This document shows, in pieces, positions 18,682-25,892 of a stretch of 64,000 nucleotides of DNA. Below the pieces are notes generated by a model. The model did not search any database. It saw nothing but the letters and a program-made list of their open reading frames with translations, and had not been told where the DNA came from. The position numbers and the translations under genes are program-made. The stretch is from Curtobacterium sp. MCSS17_008. Lineage in GTDB: Bacteria; Actinomycetota; Actinomycetes; Actinomycetales; Microbacteriaceae. The stretch lies in contig NZ_QKSM01000001.1 of NCBI RefSeq assembly GCF_003234185.1, positions 434,001 to 498,000 on the forward strand. Direction: 5' to 3'. Within the stretch, counting starts at the first letter, position 1; each line of letters opens with the position of its first letter.

Positions 18682-19494
18682 GTGGCACCGAAGAACCAGG
18701 CGCGTGACAACCGCGAGGCGCGCGAGCGGCTCCGTCTGTACCAGGCCCGTCAGGGCCTGCACGCCCGGCAGCGACGCCGCCGGGTGCGGGACGACGTGGT
18801 CGGGGTCGGCGTGCTCGTGCTCGTCGCGGCACTCGCCACCGGGTCGCAGCTGGCCTTCGCCGGTTCCCGCGGCGCCGACCGCGCGGGCGCGAGCGCGACC
18901 TCCTCGGCGAGCCCGACCCCGAGCGCCAGCGCGACCGCCGGGAACACCGGCGAGGTGCCCAGCAAGGACATCGCGGACGGGAAGACCTGGACCGGGACGC
19001 TGACGCTCAACGAGAGCGTGGAGCTCGGCATCGAGCTGGACGGTGCGCGGGCACCCCAGGCCGCGAGCGTCGAGATCGACCTCATCCGCAAGCAGTTCTA
19101 CGAGGGCACGACGTGCCACCGGCTCGCCGACGGCAAGGGCTTCCGGTTCCTGCAGTGCGGGTCGGCGAACGGCGACGGGACCGGCGACGCCGGCTTCGAG
19201 TACGGCCCGCTCGAGAACGTGCCGAGCGACGGGGAGTACGCGGCGGGCACGCTGGCGATCGCGCGCGGCGCGTCACCGTACTCGCAGAGCACGCAGTTCT
19301 TCATCGTCTACGGCGACACCACCCTCGACGGCTCGACCGGTGGCTACACGGTCGTCGGCAGGGTCACGAGCGGGCTCGACGACCTCGAGTCGGAGATCAC
19401 CTCGAAGGGGATCACCTCGCCCGGGGCGGACGGCACCGGGGAGCCGGAGGTGGCGACGACGATCACCGGCGCGACCATCCGCGAGGACGACTGA
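18682..19494 (+). CDS. Membrane-anchored cyclophilin-type peptidyl-prolyl isomerase
   Basis: A 270-residue protein. The first 35 residues are basic (VAPKNQARDNREARERLRLY), then comes a hydrophobic anchor ([23 protein letters not shown]) and a Ser/Ala/Thr-rich linker. The cyclophilin domain fills the rest: FYEGTTCHRLADG holds the catalytic HR pair, followed by FRFLQCGSANGDGTGDAGF and STQFFIVYGDTTLDG. It should act outside the membrane on exported proteins. The GTG at 18682 is the first start after the promoter region and has GAGAGG upstream. It is divergent from rarA and followed by the DUF349 gene. Confidence 0.92.
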   Translation: MAPKNQARDNREARERLRLYQARQGLHARQRRRRVRDDVVGVGVLVLVAALATGSQLAFAGSRGADRAGASATSSASPTPSASATAGNTGEVPSKDIADGKTWTGTLTLNESVELGIELDGARAPQAASVEIDLIRKQFYEGTTCHRLADGKGFRFLQCGSANGDGTGDAGFEYGPLENVPSDGEYAAGTLAIARGASPYSQSTQFFIVYGDTTLDGSTGGYTVVGRVTSGLDDLESEITSKGITSPGADGTGEPEVATTITGATIREDD

Positions 19495-19562
19495 GCGACC
19501 CGTCGCCGGACGCTCGTCCACAGGCCGCACGTCACGCTGGTCGCGCGGGCCCTTCCGTGCAA

Positions 19563-19568
19563 TAGGCT
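19563..19568 (+). promoter_or_regulatory. Candidate -10 box of the DUF349 gene
   Basis: TAGGCT in GTGCAATAGGCTGACG, about 60 bases before the GTG at 19630. Confidence 0.45.
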
Positions 19569-19629
19569 GACGACCTGACCGTGCCGACGGGGACGTCGGC
19601 GATGCACGACCACGATCGAGGCGAGACCT

Positions 19630-20862
19630 GTGGGACCTGACGAAGCAACGACCTGGGGCCGGGTCGACGAGAACGGGACGGTGTACGTCCGGTACGAGGA
19701 CACCGAGAAGGCGGTCGGTGAGTACCCGGACGCCACCCCGGACGAGGCCCTCGCGTACTTCGCGCGCAAGTACGCCGACCTCGAGGGGCAGGTGAAGATC
19801 GCCGAGCAGCGCGCACAGCGCGGCGCCTCGGCGAACGACGTCGCCCGGACCGTCGAGCACCTGCGCTCGCAGGTCGCCGAGGCCCGCGTGGTCGGTGACC
19901 TCAAGTCGCTCGAGAACCGCGTCGCGGCACTCTCCGAGCAGGTCGGCTCGCTCACCAAGGAGCAGCAGGCGCAGGCGCAGCAGGCCCTCACCGAGGCGCT
20001 CGCCCACCGCACGTCGCTGGTCGAGGAAGCCGAGTCCCTCGCTGCGGTCGATCCCGCTCGTGCGCAGTGGAAGCAGATCACCGCGCAGCTGGACGACGTC
20101 TTCGCCCGGTGGCAGCAGCACCAGCACGACGGTCCGCGTCTGCCCAAGAACGAGGCCAACGAGCTGTGGAAGCGGTTCCGGGCCGCGCGCTCGACCGTCG
20201 ACCAGCACCGTCGTGCCTTCTACTCGGAGCTCGACGCACAGCACCGCGACGCCCGCAACCGCAAGCAGGAGCTCGTGCAGCAGGCCGAGGCCCTGGCGTC
20301 GCGCGGCTCCGACGGCATCCCCGCCTACCGGGAGCTGCTCGACGACTGGAAGCGCGCCGGGCGGGCAGGCAAGCGCCACGACGACGCGCTCTGGGCACGG
20401 TTCAAGGCAGCCGGCGACGTCCTGTTCGAGCACCGCCACGCCGAGGCCGCAGCCGAGAACGAAGAGTTCTCCGCGAACCTCGTCGCGAAGCAGGCGTTGC
20501 TGGCCGAGGCCGAGCCGCTCCTGCAGCAGCGGGACCGGGTCGCCGCCCGCCGGACCCTGACGGACATCCAGCGCCGCTGGGACGAGATCGGCAAGGTCCC
20601 CCGCGGCGACGTCCGCCGCATCGAGGACCGGCTCCGTGCGGTCGAGGACCACGTGCGCGGTCTCGAGGACGAGCACTGGAAGGCCTCGGACCCGGAGCGC
20701 AAGGCCCGGCAGACCGGCCTCGCGAGCCAGCTCGAGGACGCCATCGGCAAGTTGCAGTCGGAGCTCGAGGCCGCCCAGGCGTCCGGCGACGCCCGCAAGA
20801 TCAAGGAGGCGCAGGAAGCCCTGGACGCCCGGAAGATCTGGCTGGACGCACTCGGCGGCTGA
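19630..20862 (+). CDS. DUF349 coiled-coil protein
   Basis: A 410-residue highly charged, mostly helical protein. Repeated DUF349 units carry the signature WKxF/WARFKAA pattern (NELWKRFRAARSTVDQHR, DALWARFKAAGDVLFEHR, RRWDEIGKVPR). It is cytosolic, with no membrane segment, and long coiled coils are likely at residues 60-130 and 370-400. The biochemical role of the family is unknown. The GTG at 19630 follows GAGGCGAG. It is the last plus-strand gene before a strong bidirectional hairpin and is convergent with ribF. Confidence 0.9.
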   Translation: MGPDEATTWGRVDENGTVYVRYEDTEKAVGEYPDATPDEALAYFARKYADLEGQVKIAEQRAQRGASANDVARTVEHLRSQVAEARVVGDLKSLENRVAALSEQVGSLTKEQQAQAQQALTEALAHRTSLVEEAESLAAVDPARAQWKQITAQLDDVFARWQQHQHDGPRLPKNEANELWKRFRAARSTVDQHRRAFYSELDAQHRDARNRKQELVQQAEALASRGSDGIPAYRELLDDWKRAGRAGKRHDDALWARFKAAGDVLFEHRHAEAAAENEEFSANLVAKQALLAEAEPLLQQRDRVAARRTLTDIQRRWDEIGKVPRGDVRRIEDRLRAVEDHVRGLEDEHWKASDPERKARQTGLASQLEDAIGKLQSELEAAQASGDARKIKEAQEALDARKIWLDALGG

Positions 20863-20873
20863 CGCCACCCCAC

Positions 20874-20926
20874 CGACACGACGAGAGCCCCCGCGACCGA
20901 TGGTCGTGGGGGCTCTCGTCGTGTCG
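20874..20926. terminator. Bidirectional terminator between the DUF349 gene and ribF
   Basis: Near-perfect inverted repeat of about 25 bp per arm with a 3-base loop: the left arm begins CGACACGACGAGAGCCCCC and the right arm mirrors it, with one G-T wobble near the loop. It lies 11 bases after the plus-strand stop and 58 bases after the ribF stop, so it can serve both convergent genes. Confidence 0.9.
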
Positions 20927-20983
20927 GGCGGGCGTCGCGCGGGCGGCCGGTCGCGAGTCGTGCACCGACCGACCGCCGCTGCG

Positions 20984-21949
20984 CTACTGGACCGGTGCGG
21001 GCAGGCCGAGCAACAGTCTGATGTCGAGGTCGTCCTGCCGCATCTGGGCCGCGAGCTCGTCCATCGACGAGAACGCGACCATCCCCCGGACGTAGGAGAC
21101 GAAGAGCACCGAGATGGTGTCGCCGTACAGGTCGATGTCGACGTCGAGCAGGTGTGCCTCGATCTGCTTCGCGGGCACGCCCTCGAACGTCGGGTTGTTG
21201 CCCACCGACACGGCGGCCGGGTAGACGGTGCCCTCGTGCAGGACCCGTGCCGCGTAGACGCCGTCGGCGGGGACGAAACCCTCGCACGCCGGGTCGAGGT
21301 TCGCCGTCGGGTAGCCCATCGCGCGCCCGCGCTGGTTGCCGTGCACCACGGTGCTGCGCACCGCGTGCTCGCGACCGAGCAGGCGCGCGGCCTCGGCGAC
21401 CCGTCCGGCCCCGAGCAGCTCCCGGATCCAGGTCGAGGACACCCGCCGCTCGTCGGACGGACGGACGTCGTCGCGGAGGTCGACGTCGTCGATGAGCTCG
21501 ACCCGGAAGCCGTACTGCTCCCCGAGCCGTCGCAGGAGCGCCACGTCGCCGGCGCCCCGGGCACCGAAGCGGAAGTCGCTGCCGACGAACACGAGCTCGG
21601 CGTGCAGCGTGCCCACGAGCACCTCGGAGACGAACGCCTCGGGCGCCTGCGACTGCAGGTCCTGGTCGAACCGCAGGAGCAGCATCGCGTCGACGCCGAT
21701 CTCCTCGAGCAGTTCCCGTCGCTGCGCCGTGCTGGTGAGCGCCGGCGGCACGCGGTCCGGGTCGATCACGCTGAGCGGGTGCCGGTCGAACGTCACGACC
21801 GTCGACACGAGGCCCCGTTCACGCGCTGCACGTTCGAGGTGTGCGATGACCGCACGGTGCCCGACGTGCACGCCGTCGAACTTGCCGATCGTGACCGCGC
21901 TCGGGCCGAAGCCCTGCGCCACGTCCTCGACGTCGTCGTAGTACTGCAC
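20984..21949 (-). CDS. ribF: Bifunctional riboflavin kinase / FAD synthetase
   Basis: Converts riboflavin to FMN and FMN to FAD. The 321-residue protein has the N-terminal nucleotidyltransferase domain (IGKFDGVHVGHRAV near residue 20, STWIRELLGAG) and the C-terminal flavokinase domain with GNQRGRAMGYPTANL and VGNNPTFEG. The GTG at 21949 starts VQYYDDVEDVAQGFGPSAVTIG and lies 10 bases after the stop of the upstream membrane protein, so the two are probably cotranscribed. Longer upstream frames overlap that gene and are not supported. Confidence 0.96.
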   Translation of the reverse strand: MQYYDDVEDVAQGFGPSAVTIGKFDGVHVGHRAVIAHLERAARERGLVSTVVTFDRHPLSVIDPDRVPPALTSTAQRRELLEEIGVDAMLLLRFDQDLQSQAPEAFVSEVLVGTLHAELVFVGSDFRFGARGAGDVALLRRLGEQYGFRVELIDDVDLRDDVRPSDERRVSSTWIRELLGAGRVAEAARLLGREHAVRSTVVHGNQRGRAMGYPTANLDPACEGFVPADGVYAARVLHEGTVYPAAVSVGNNPTFEGVPAKQIEAHLLDVDIDLYGDTISVLFVSYVRGMVAFSSMDELAAQMRQDDLDIRLLLGLPAPVQ

Positions 21950-21959
21950 GGCCGGCCCC

Positions 21960-22400
21960 CTACTCGCCGACCGGAGCGGACGCGCGCGCTGGCGCGACGA
22001 CGGCGGTGCGGTGGTGCTTGCGGAGCCACCACAGACCGGCGATCGGCAGCACGAGGGGCGCGAAGAGGTACCCGAGACCGTAGTAGGACCACACGGTGTC
22101 GTCGGGGAACAGCTGGCTGTCGACCAGCGACAGGGTGCCGACGACGAGCACGCCCGCCATCTCGAAGCCGATCGTGACGCAGGCGACCCGGTACCACGCA
22201 CGGCCGGGCGCGATGAGGGCGATCATCGCGACGATGTAGACGACGGCCGCGACGGCGCTGAGCGTGTAGGCGAACGGCGCGAAGGAGAACTTCTCGATGA
22301 TCTGGACGACGCTGCGCCCGGTCGCCGCGAGGGCGAGGATGCCGTACACGGCGATGAGGACTCGGCCGACGCCGGTCGCGAGGGAGGATCTGGTCGCCAT
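21960..22400 (-). CDS. Four-helix integral membrane protein upstream of ribF
   Basis: A 146-residue protein with about four membrane helices (VLIAVYGILALAATGR, YTLSAVAAVVYIVAMIALI, VTIGFEMAGVLVVGTLS, GLGYLFAPLVLPIAGLWWL) and a basic C-terminal tail. No motif of a known transporter is visible. It resembles conserved actinobacterial membrane proteins found next to ribF. The ATG at 22400 is supported by TAGACT ending 7 bases upstream, which implies a leaderless transcript. It is followed 10 bases later by ribF. Confidence 0.85.
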   Translation of the reverse strand: MATRSSLATGVGRVLIAVYGILALAATGRSVVQIIEKFSFAPFAYTLSAVAAVVYIVAMIALIAPGRAWYRVACVTIGFEMAGVLVVGTLSLVDSQLFPDDTVWSYYGLGYLFAPLVLPIAGLWWLRKHHRTAVVAPARASAPVGE

Positions 22401-22407
22401 TGCACCG

Positions 22408-22413
22408 AGTCTA
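22408..22413 (-). promoter_or_regulatory. Leaderless -10 box of the membrane protein-ribF transcript
   Basis: TAGACT, 7 bases (CGGTGCA), then ATG at 22400. Confidence 0.6.
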
Positions 22414-22483
22414 CCGACGGCCGACGGCCCGGGCGACGCACGGCGCCCACCACGGTCGCGGCGGTCGCGGCGGTCGCGGCGGT

Positions 22484-22849
22484 TCAGTTCAGTGCGAACC
22501 AGATCTGGTACATCCGGTACACCATCACGGCGACCGTGAAGGCGCCGGCGCCGAGGACGATCGTGCTCCACTTCGTCCGGTCGATGAGCGCCCAGAGGAT
22601 CGCCGCCGGCGGCACGAGCAGCACGGACACCGCGTACACGCCGAACTCGAGCGCGTTCCCCTGCGGCGGACTGCCGACCGCGGGCAGCACGAGTGAGATG
22701 ACGCCCTGCGCCAGGAGCAGCAGCTCGATGAGCGCGAGCGACCCGACGGTGTAGTCGTTCGGTCTCCACCCGAGGAAGCCGACCACGACGGCGAACAGCC
22801 CCGCGACCACGGCCACCGCGAGCTGCACCCACATGAACCACTCGATCAC
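22484..22849 (-). CDS. Small integral membrane protein coupled to truB
   Basis: A 121-residue protein with four hydrophobic helices (VQLAVAVVAGLFAVVVGFLG, LALIELLLLAQGVISLVLP, EFGVYAVSVLLVPPAAILWALI, STIVLGAGAFTVAVMVYRM). The GTG at 22849 overlaps the truB stop by 4 bases (GTGA), so it is translationally coupled to truB. No functional motif is visible; conserved proteins of this type are found beside truB in Microbacteriaceae. A run of short GGTCGCGGC repeats follows the stop and separates it from the next promoter. Confidence 0.82.
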   Translation of the reverse strand: MIEWFMWVQLAVAVVAGLFAVVVGFLGWRPNDYTVGSLALIELLLLAQGVISLVLPAVGSPPQGNALEFGVYAVSVLLVPPAAILWALIDRTKWSTIVLGAGAFTVAVMVYRMYQIWFALN

Positions 22850-23808
22850 GCGCCCGCTCCGGACCTCGTCGTGCCCGCGGACGTCGGCGCCGGGAAGTTC
22901 GTGATCACCCGGAGCCGCCCGCGCCGGACCGACACCAGCCCCACGAGCCGGTCGTCCTCGGCGGCGATCGCGGCGACCGGCCCGTCCGAGTCGGGGTGCT
23001 CGACAGCGACGCGCTTGCCGTCGGTCAGGTCCTTCGCGGCACCGGGCTCGAGCGTCACGACGTCGAACAGGCGCCGCGCGACGTCCGCGGGACGGACGAG
23101 CGCGGCACCGACGTCGACGCCGTCGTCCTCGAGGTCGATCGCCGCCGCGACGTCGAACGGACCGACGGCGGTCCGGCGGAGCGCGGTGAGGTGCGCGCCC
23201 GTTCCGAGCGCGGCGCCGACGTCACGGGCGAGCGCGCGGACGTAGGTGCCGGACGAGCAGTCCACGACGACGTCGAGATCGACCACGGCGATCTCCTGCC
23301 CGTCCACCGACACGGTCCGGCCGTTCCGCCCGGTGACGTCGAACCGGGAGACGGTCACGGTGCGCGAGCGCAACACGACCTCCTCACCCCTGCGGGCGAG
23401 GTCGTAGGCGCGTCGACCGTCGACCTTGATGGCGCTGACGGTCGACGGGACCTGGTCGATGACCCCGCGCTGCGCTGCGACGGCGCGTTCCACGGCGTCG
23501 TCCGACACGTCGGCACCCGCGACGCCGCGCGCTGACGTAGGCGCGCCGTCGGCGTCGTCCGAGTCGGTCCCGACCCCGAGCCGGATCGTCGCCATGTAGG
23601 TCTTGCCGAGTCCGACCAGGTGCGTCAGCAGCCGCGTCGAGGGTCCCGCCCCGAGGAGCAGGAGGCCGGTCGCCATCGGGTCGAGCGTGCCCGCGTGGCC
23701 GATCTTCTTGAGCCCGAGCCGACGACGGGCGATCGAGACCACACGATGGCTCGAGATGCCCTGCGGCTTGTCGACGAGGAGGATGCCGTCAGGCGCGGTT
23801 GCGAGCAC
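22846..23808 (-). CDS. truB: tRNA pseudouridine(55) synthase
   Basis: Modifies U55 in the T-loop of tRNAs. The 320-residue protein has DGILLVDKPQGISSH, KIGHAGTLDPMATGLL with the catalytic Asp, and the later YDLARRGEE and CSSGTYVRALARDVG. The C-terminal domain includes the PUA-like VAAIAAEDDRLVGLVSV segment. The GTG at 23808 is supported by a TAACCT box ending 6 bases upstream (leaderless). It lies apart from rbfA, being separated by mutY and the kinase-like gene, an interruption of the usual nusA-infB-rbfA-truB order. Confidence 0.96.
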   Translation of the reverse strand: MLATAPDGILLVDKPQGISSHRVVSIARRRLGLKKIGHAGTLDPMATGLLLLGAGPSTRLLTHLVGLGKTYMATIRLGVGTDSDDADGAPTSARGVAGADVSDDAVERAVAAQRGVIDQVPSTVSAIKVDGRRAYDLARRGEEVVLRSRTVTVSRFDVTGRNGRTVSVDGQEIAVVDLDVVVDCSSGTYVRALARDVGAALGTGAHLTALRRTAVGPFDVAAAIDLEDDGVDVGAALVRPADVARRLFDVVTLEPGAAKDLTDGKRVAVEHPDSDGPVAAIAAEDDRLVGLVSVRRGRLRVITNFPAPTSAGTTRSGAGA

Positions 23809-23814
23809 CGGACG

Positions 23815-23820
23815 AGGTTA
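23815..23820 (-). promoter_or_regulatory. Leaderless -10 box of truB
   Basis: TAACCT, 6 bases (CGTCCG), then GTG at 23808. It lies between the truB start and the stop of the gene at 23845. Confidence 0.55.
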
Positions 23821-23844
23821 CCAGCGCCGCCGGCGGACAGCGGG

Positions 23845-24291
23845 TCAGCAGGCGTCGTTCCACTCCCGGCGCGGGTGCTCCGGATCGGTGACGTCGAGGA
23901 TGGCGGACGCCGCGATCTTGACGTCGGCCCGGCGCTCGAGCCGCCCCTGCTCCTGCTCGACCCAGAGCGACCAGCGCCAGAGCCCGCGTGCGCCGGGTGC
24001 GAGCAGTCCGTGACCGTGCACGACGAGGACTCCCTCGCCGGCTCCGGTGGTGCGGAAGGGCGTGACGATGTCGGCGCGCAGGACGTCGACGTCCGACGAC
24101 GGCGCCGCTGCCGCCATCGCCGACACGCCGTGCTGCTGGAAGCCCGTGACGAGCCCTGCGGCGACGCGTTCGAGGTCCGCGCCGTCCTGCCCGTCGATGC
24201 CCACGACGGTGCGGTTCGTCCCGACCTGCGCGATCACCTCCCCCGCGATCGCGGCCATCGTGTCGGTCTCCTGCGGTGCCCAGCGTGCCAT
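23845..24291 (-). CDS. Degenerate nucleoside-kinase-like protein
   Basis: A 148-residue protein whose N-terminal half reads [21 protein letters not shown]. This sits where uridine/nucleoside kinases carry a GIDGxDGSGKS/T Walker A loop, but here the GKS/T is replaced by ADL, so ATP binding by a normal P-loop is unlikely. Further residues (DVLRADIVTPFRTTG, EGVLVVHGHGLLAPG, LWRWSLWVEQE) fit the same family layout. The relation is by eye only. The ATG at 24291 has a TACGGT box 6 bases upstream, so the mRNA is probably leaderless. It is divergent from mutY with overlapping promoters. Confidence 0.7.
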   Translation of the reverse strand: MARWAPQETDTMAAIAGEVIAQVGTNRTVVGIDGQDGADLERVAAGLVTGFQQHGVSAMAAAAPSSDVDVLRADIVTPFRTTGAGEGVLVVHGHGLLAPGARGLWRWSLWVEQEQGRLERRADVKIAASAILDVTDPEHPRREWNDAC

Positions 24292-24297
24292 GGACCC

Positions 24298-24307
24298 ACC
24301 GTAGGCT
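24298..24307. promoter_or_regulatory. Bidirectional promoter with overlapping -10 boxes
   Basis: Ten bases ACCGTAGGCT hold TACGGT on the minus strand (24298-24303, 6 bases before the ATG at 24291) and TAGGCT on the plus strand (24302-24307, 6 bases before the GTG at 24314). The two -10 boxes share two base pairs. Both genes would be leaderless, and simultaneous firing seems impossible. Confidence 0.65.
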
Positions 24308-24313
24308 GTCGTG

Positions 24314-25267
24314 GTGAACGCGCGTCGAGCCTCCCGGCAGGTCGTGGACGATCCGTCGGTCGCAGTCGCTGTGGAGGGACCGGGGCCCGACCGGGGGGAC
24401 ATCGCGACCCCGCTCGTCGCCTGGTTCCGCACCGAGGCGCGCGACCTGCCGTGGCGCCGGCCGGGGTTCCCCGCCTGGGGCACGCTCGTGAGCGAGATCA
24501 TGCTCCAGCAGACGCAGGTGGCGCGCGTCGTCCCCCGCCTGGAGGCGTGGCTCACCCGGTGGCCGACACCCGCGGACCTCGCGGCGTCGCCTGCCGGCGA
24601 GGCGGTCCGGGCCTGGGACCGGCTCGGCTACCCGAGACGGGCGCTCGCGCTGCACGCCGCGGCGACCGCCATCGCCGAGCGGCACGGCAACGTCGTCCCG
24701 CGCGACGTGGAGGCGCTCCTGGCGCTGCCCGGGATCGGCGACTACACCGCCAGGGCCGTCGCGGTGTTCGCGTACGGTGACCGGCACCCGGTCGTCGACG
24801 TCAACGTGCGTCGGGTGCTGGCGCGGGCCGTCCTCGGGCACGGCGAGCCCGGCCCGGCGAAGGCGAAGCAGGACCTGCCGCTCATGGAGTCGGTCCTCCC
24901 CGAGGACCGCGACGACGCGGCCGCGACGAACGCCGCGGTCATGGAGCTCGGCGCGCTCGTGTGCGTCGCCCGCTCCCCCGCGTGCGACGCGTGCCCGATC
25001 GCCGACCGGTGCGCGTGGCGTGCCGCCGGCTACCCGGAGCACGACGGACCGCGTGCTCCGAAGCAGTCGCGCTTCGCGGGGAGCGACCGACAGGTGCGTG
25101 GGCTCGTGATGGCGGAGCTCCGTGCCAGCGACGTCCCCGTCACGCGCGACGAGGTCGACCTGGTCTGGCCGGACGCCGAGCAGCGTGCCCGTGCCCTCGC
25201 GTCGCTGCTCCGCGACGGGCTCGTCGTCGGCGACGACGCGACGGGCTACCGACTCCCGGATGCCTGA
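24314..25267 (+). CDS. mutY: A/G-specific adenine DNA glycosylase
   Basis: Removes adenine mispaired with 8-oxoguanine. The 317-residue protein has the HhH-GPD core: EIMLQQTQVARV with the catalytic Glu, LPGIGDYTARAVAVFAYG, and VVDVNVRRVLAR with the catalytic Asp. The iron-sulfur cluster motif C-x6-C-x2-C-x5-C is complete in VCVARSPACDACPIADRCAW. The NUDIX-like C-terminal recognition domain of full-length MutY is absent; a winged-helix-like segment (DVPVTRDEVDLVWPDAEQRAR) takes its place, typical of actinobacterial forms. I chose the GTG at 24314 over 24311 because it is 6 bases from the -10 box. Confidence 0.94.
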   Translation: MNARRASRQVVDDPSVAVAVEGPGPDRGDIATPLVAWFRTEARDLPWRRPGFPAWGTLVSEIMLQQTQVARVVPRLEAWLTRWPTPADLAASPAGEAVRAWDRLGYPRRALALHAAATAIAERHGNVVPRDVEALLALPGIGDYTARAVAVFAYGDRHPVVDVNVRRVLARAVLGHGEPGPAKAKQDLPLMESVLPEDRDDAAATNAAVMELGALVCVARSPACDACPIADRCAWRAAGYPEHDGPRAPKQSRFAGSDRQVRGLVMAELRASDVPVTRDEVDLVWPDAEQRARALASLLRDGLVVGDDATGYRLPDA

Positions 25268-25297
25268 CCGCCGGACGGGCGACGGCAGCCGGACGGG

Positions 25298-25334
25298 CCG
25301 CGGCCGCCGGCCACGTGGTGTCCGGCGGCCGCGG
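25298..25334. terminator. Bidirectional terminator between mutY and rbfA
   Basis: CCGCGGCCGCCGG and CCGGCGGCCGCGG form a 13-bp perfect stem with an 11-base loop, 30 bases after the mutY stop and 15 bases after the rbfA stop on the other strand. Confidence 0.85.
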
Positions 25335-25349
25335 GGATGACGATCAGGG

Positions 25350-25802
25350 TCAGGCGCGCTCGTCGCGCTCCTCGTCCTCGTCGTCGTCGTCGTGCTTGTA
25401 CGGGTCGGCATCGCCGGCGTACTGTGCGCCGGCCGACGCGGCACGCACCTGCGCGTCACGCTGCTGAGCCTGGACGAGCAGGTCCTCCATGTGCGCCGAG
25501 GTCTCCGGCAGCGCGTCCGCGATGAACTCGAGCGACGGGGTGAGCCGCGCGGTGATGTTCTTGCCGACCTCGCTGCGGAGCATGCCGGTGGCCGCCTTGA
25601 GGGCCGCCGCCGAGTCGGCGCGCTCCTGCTCCGACCCGTACACGGTGTAGAAGACCGACGCGTGCTGCAGGTCGCCGGTCACACGGACGTCGGTGATGGT
25701 GACGAAACCGAGGCGCGGGTCGCGCAGCCCCTTGTCCAGCCGCCGTGCGACGACTTCCTTGATGCGGTCCGCCATCTTGCGTGCGCGCTGCGGATCGGCC
25801 AT
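25350..25802 (-). CDS. rbfA: 30S ribosome-binding factor A
   Basis: Cold-adaptation and 16S maturation factor that binds free 30S subunits. The 150-residue protein starts MADPQRARKMADRIKEVVARRL and has the KH-type core with DPRLGFVTITDVRVTGDLQHASVFYTV and the ARLTPSLEFIAD strand. The C-terminus is a charged tail with DDDDEDEERDERA. The ATG at 25802 follows AGGAGGCACCC. It is the last gene of the nusA-ylxR-infB-rbfA run, but a strong hairpin at 25845-25878 precedes it. Confidence 0.95.
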   Translation of the reverse strand: MADPQRARKMADRIKEVVARRLDKGLRDPRLGFVTITDVRVTGDLQHASVFYTVYGSEQERADSAAALKAATGMLRSEVGKNITARLTPSLEFIADALPETSAHMEDLLVQAQQRDAQVRAASAGAQYAGDADPYKHDDDDEDEERDERA

Positions 25803-25844
25803 GGGTGCCTCCTGGGGGCAGGGAATCTTCTGGTGGAACGGGAC

Positions 25845-25878
25845 GGACCCCGCCCCTCCCGAGGGAGGAGCGGGGTCC
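25845..25878 (-). terminator. Hairpin between infB and rbfA
   Basis: GGACCCCGCCCCTCCC pairs with GGGAGGAGCGGGGTCC, 16 bp with one mismatch and a 2-base apex (effectively a slightly shorter stem). It starts 15 bases after the infB stop. It could terminate or attenuate transcription into rbfA. Confidence 0.6.
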
Positions 25879-25892
25879 AGGATAGCCAGGCG

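Noticed and set aside
18640-19119. Minus-strand open frame opposite the cyclophilin gene
   Set aside because: The plus strand has a signal anchor and a complete cyclophilin domain; the minus frame is its shadow.
22441-22485. Short GGTCGCGGC direct repeats after the truB-linked membrane protein gene
   Set aside because: Only three or four imperfect 9-base copies in a GC-rich spacer; no stem or regulatory motif can be supported.
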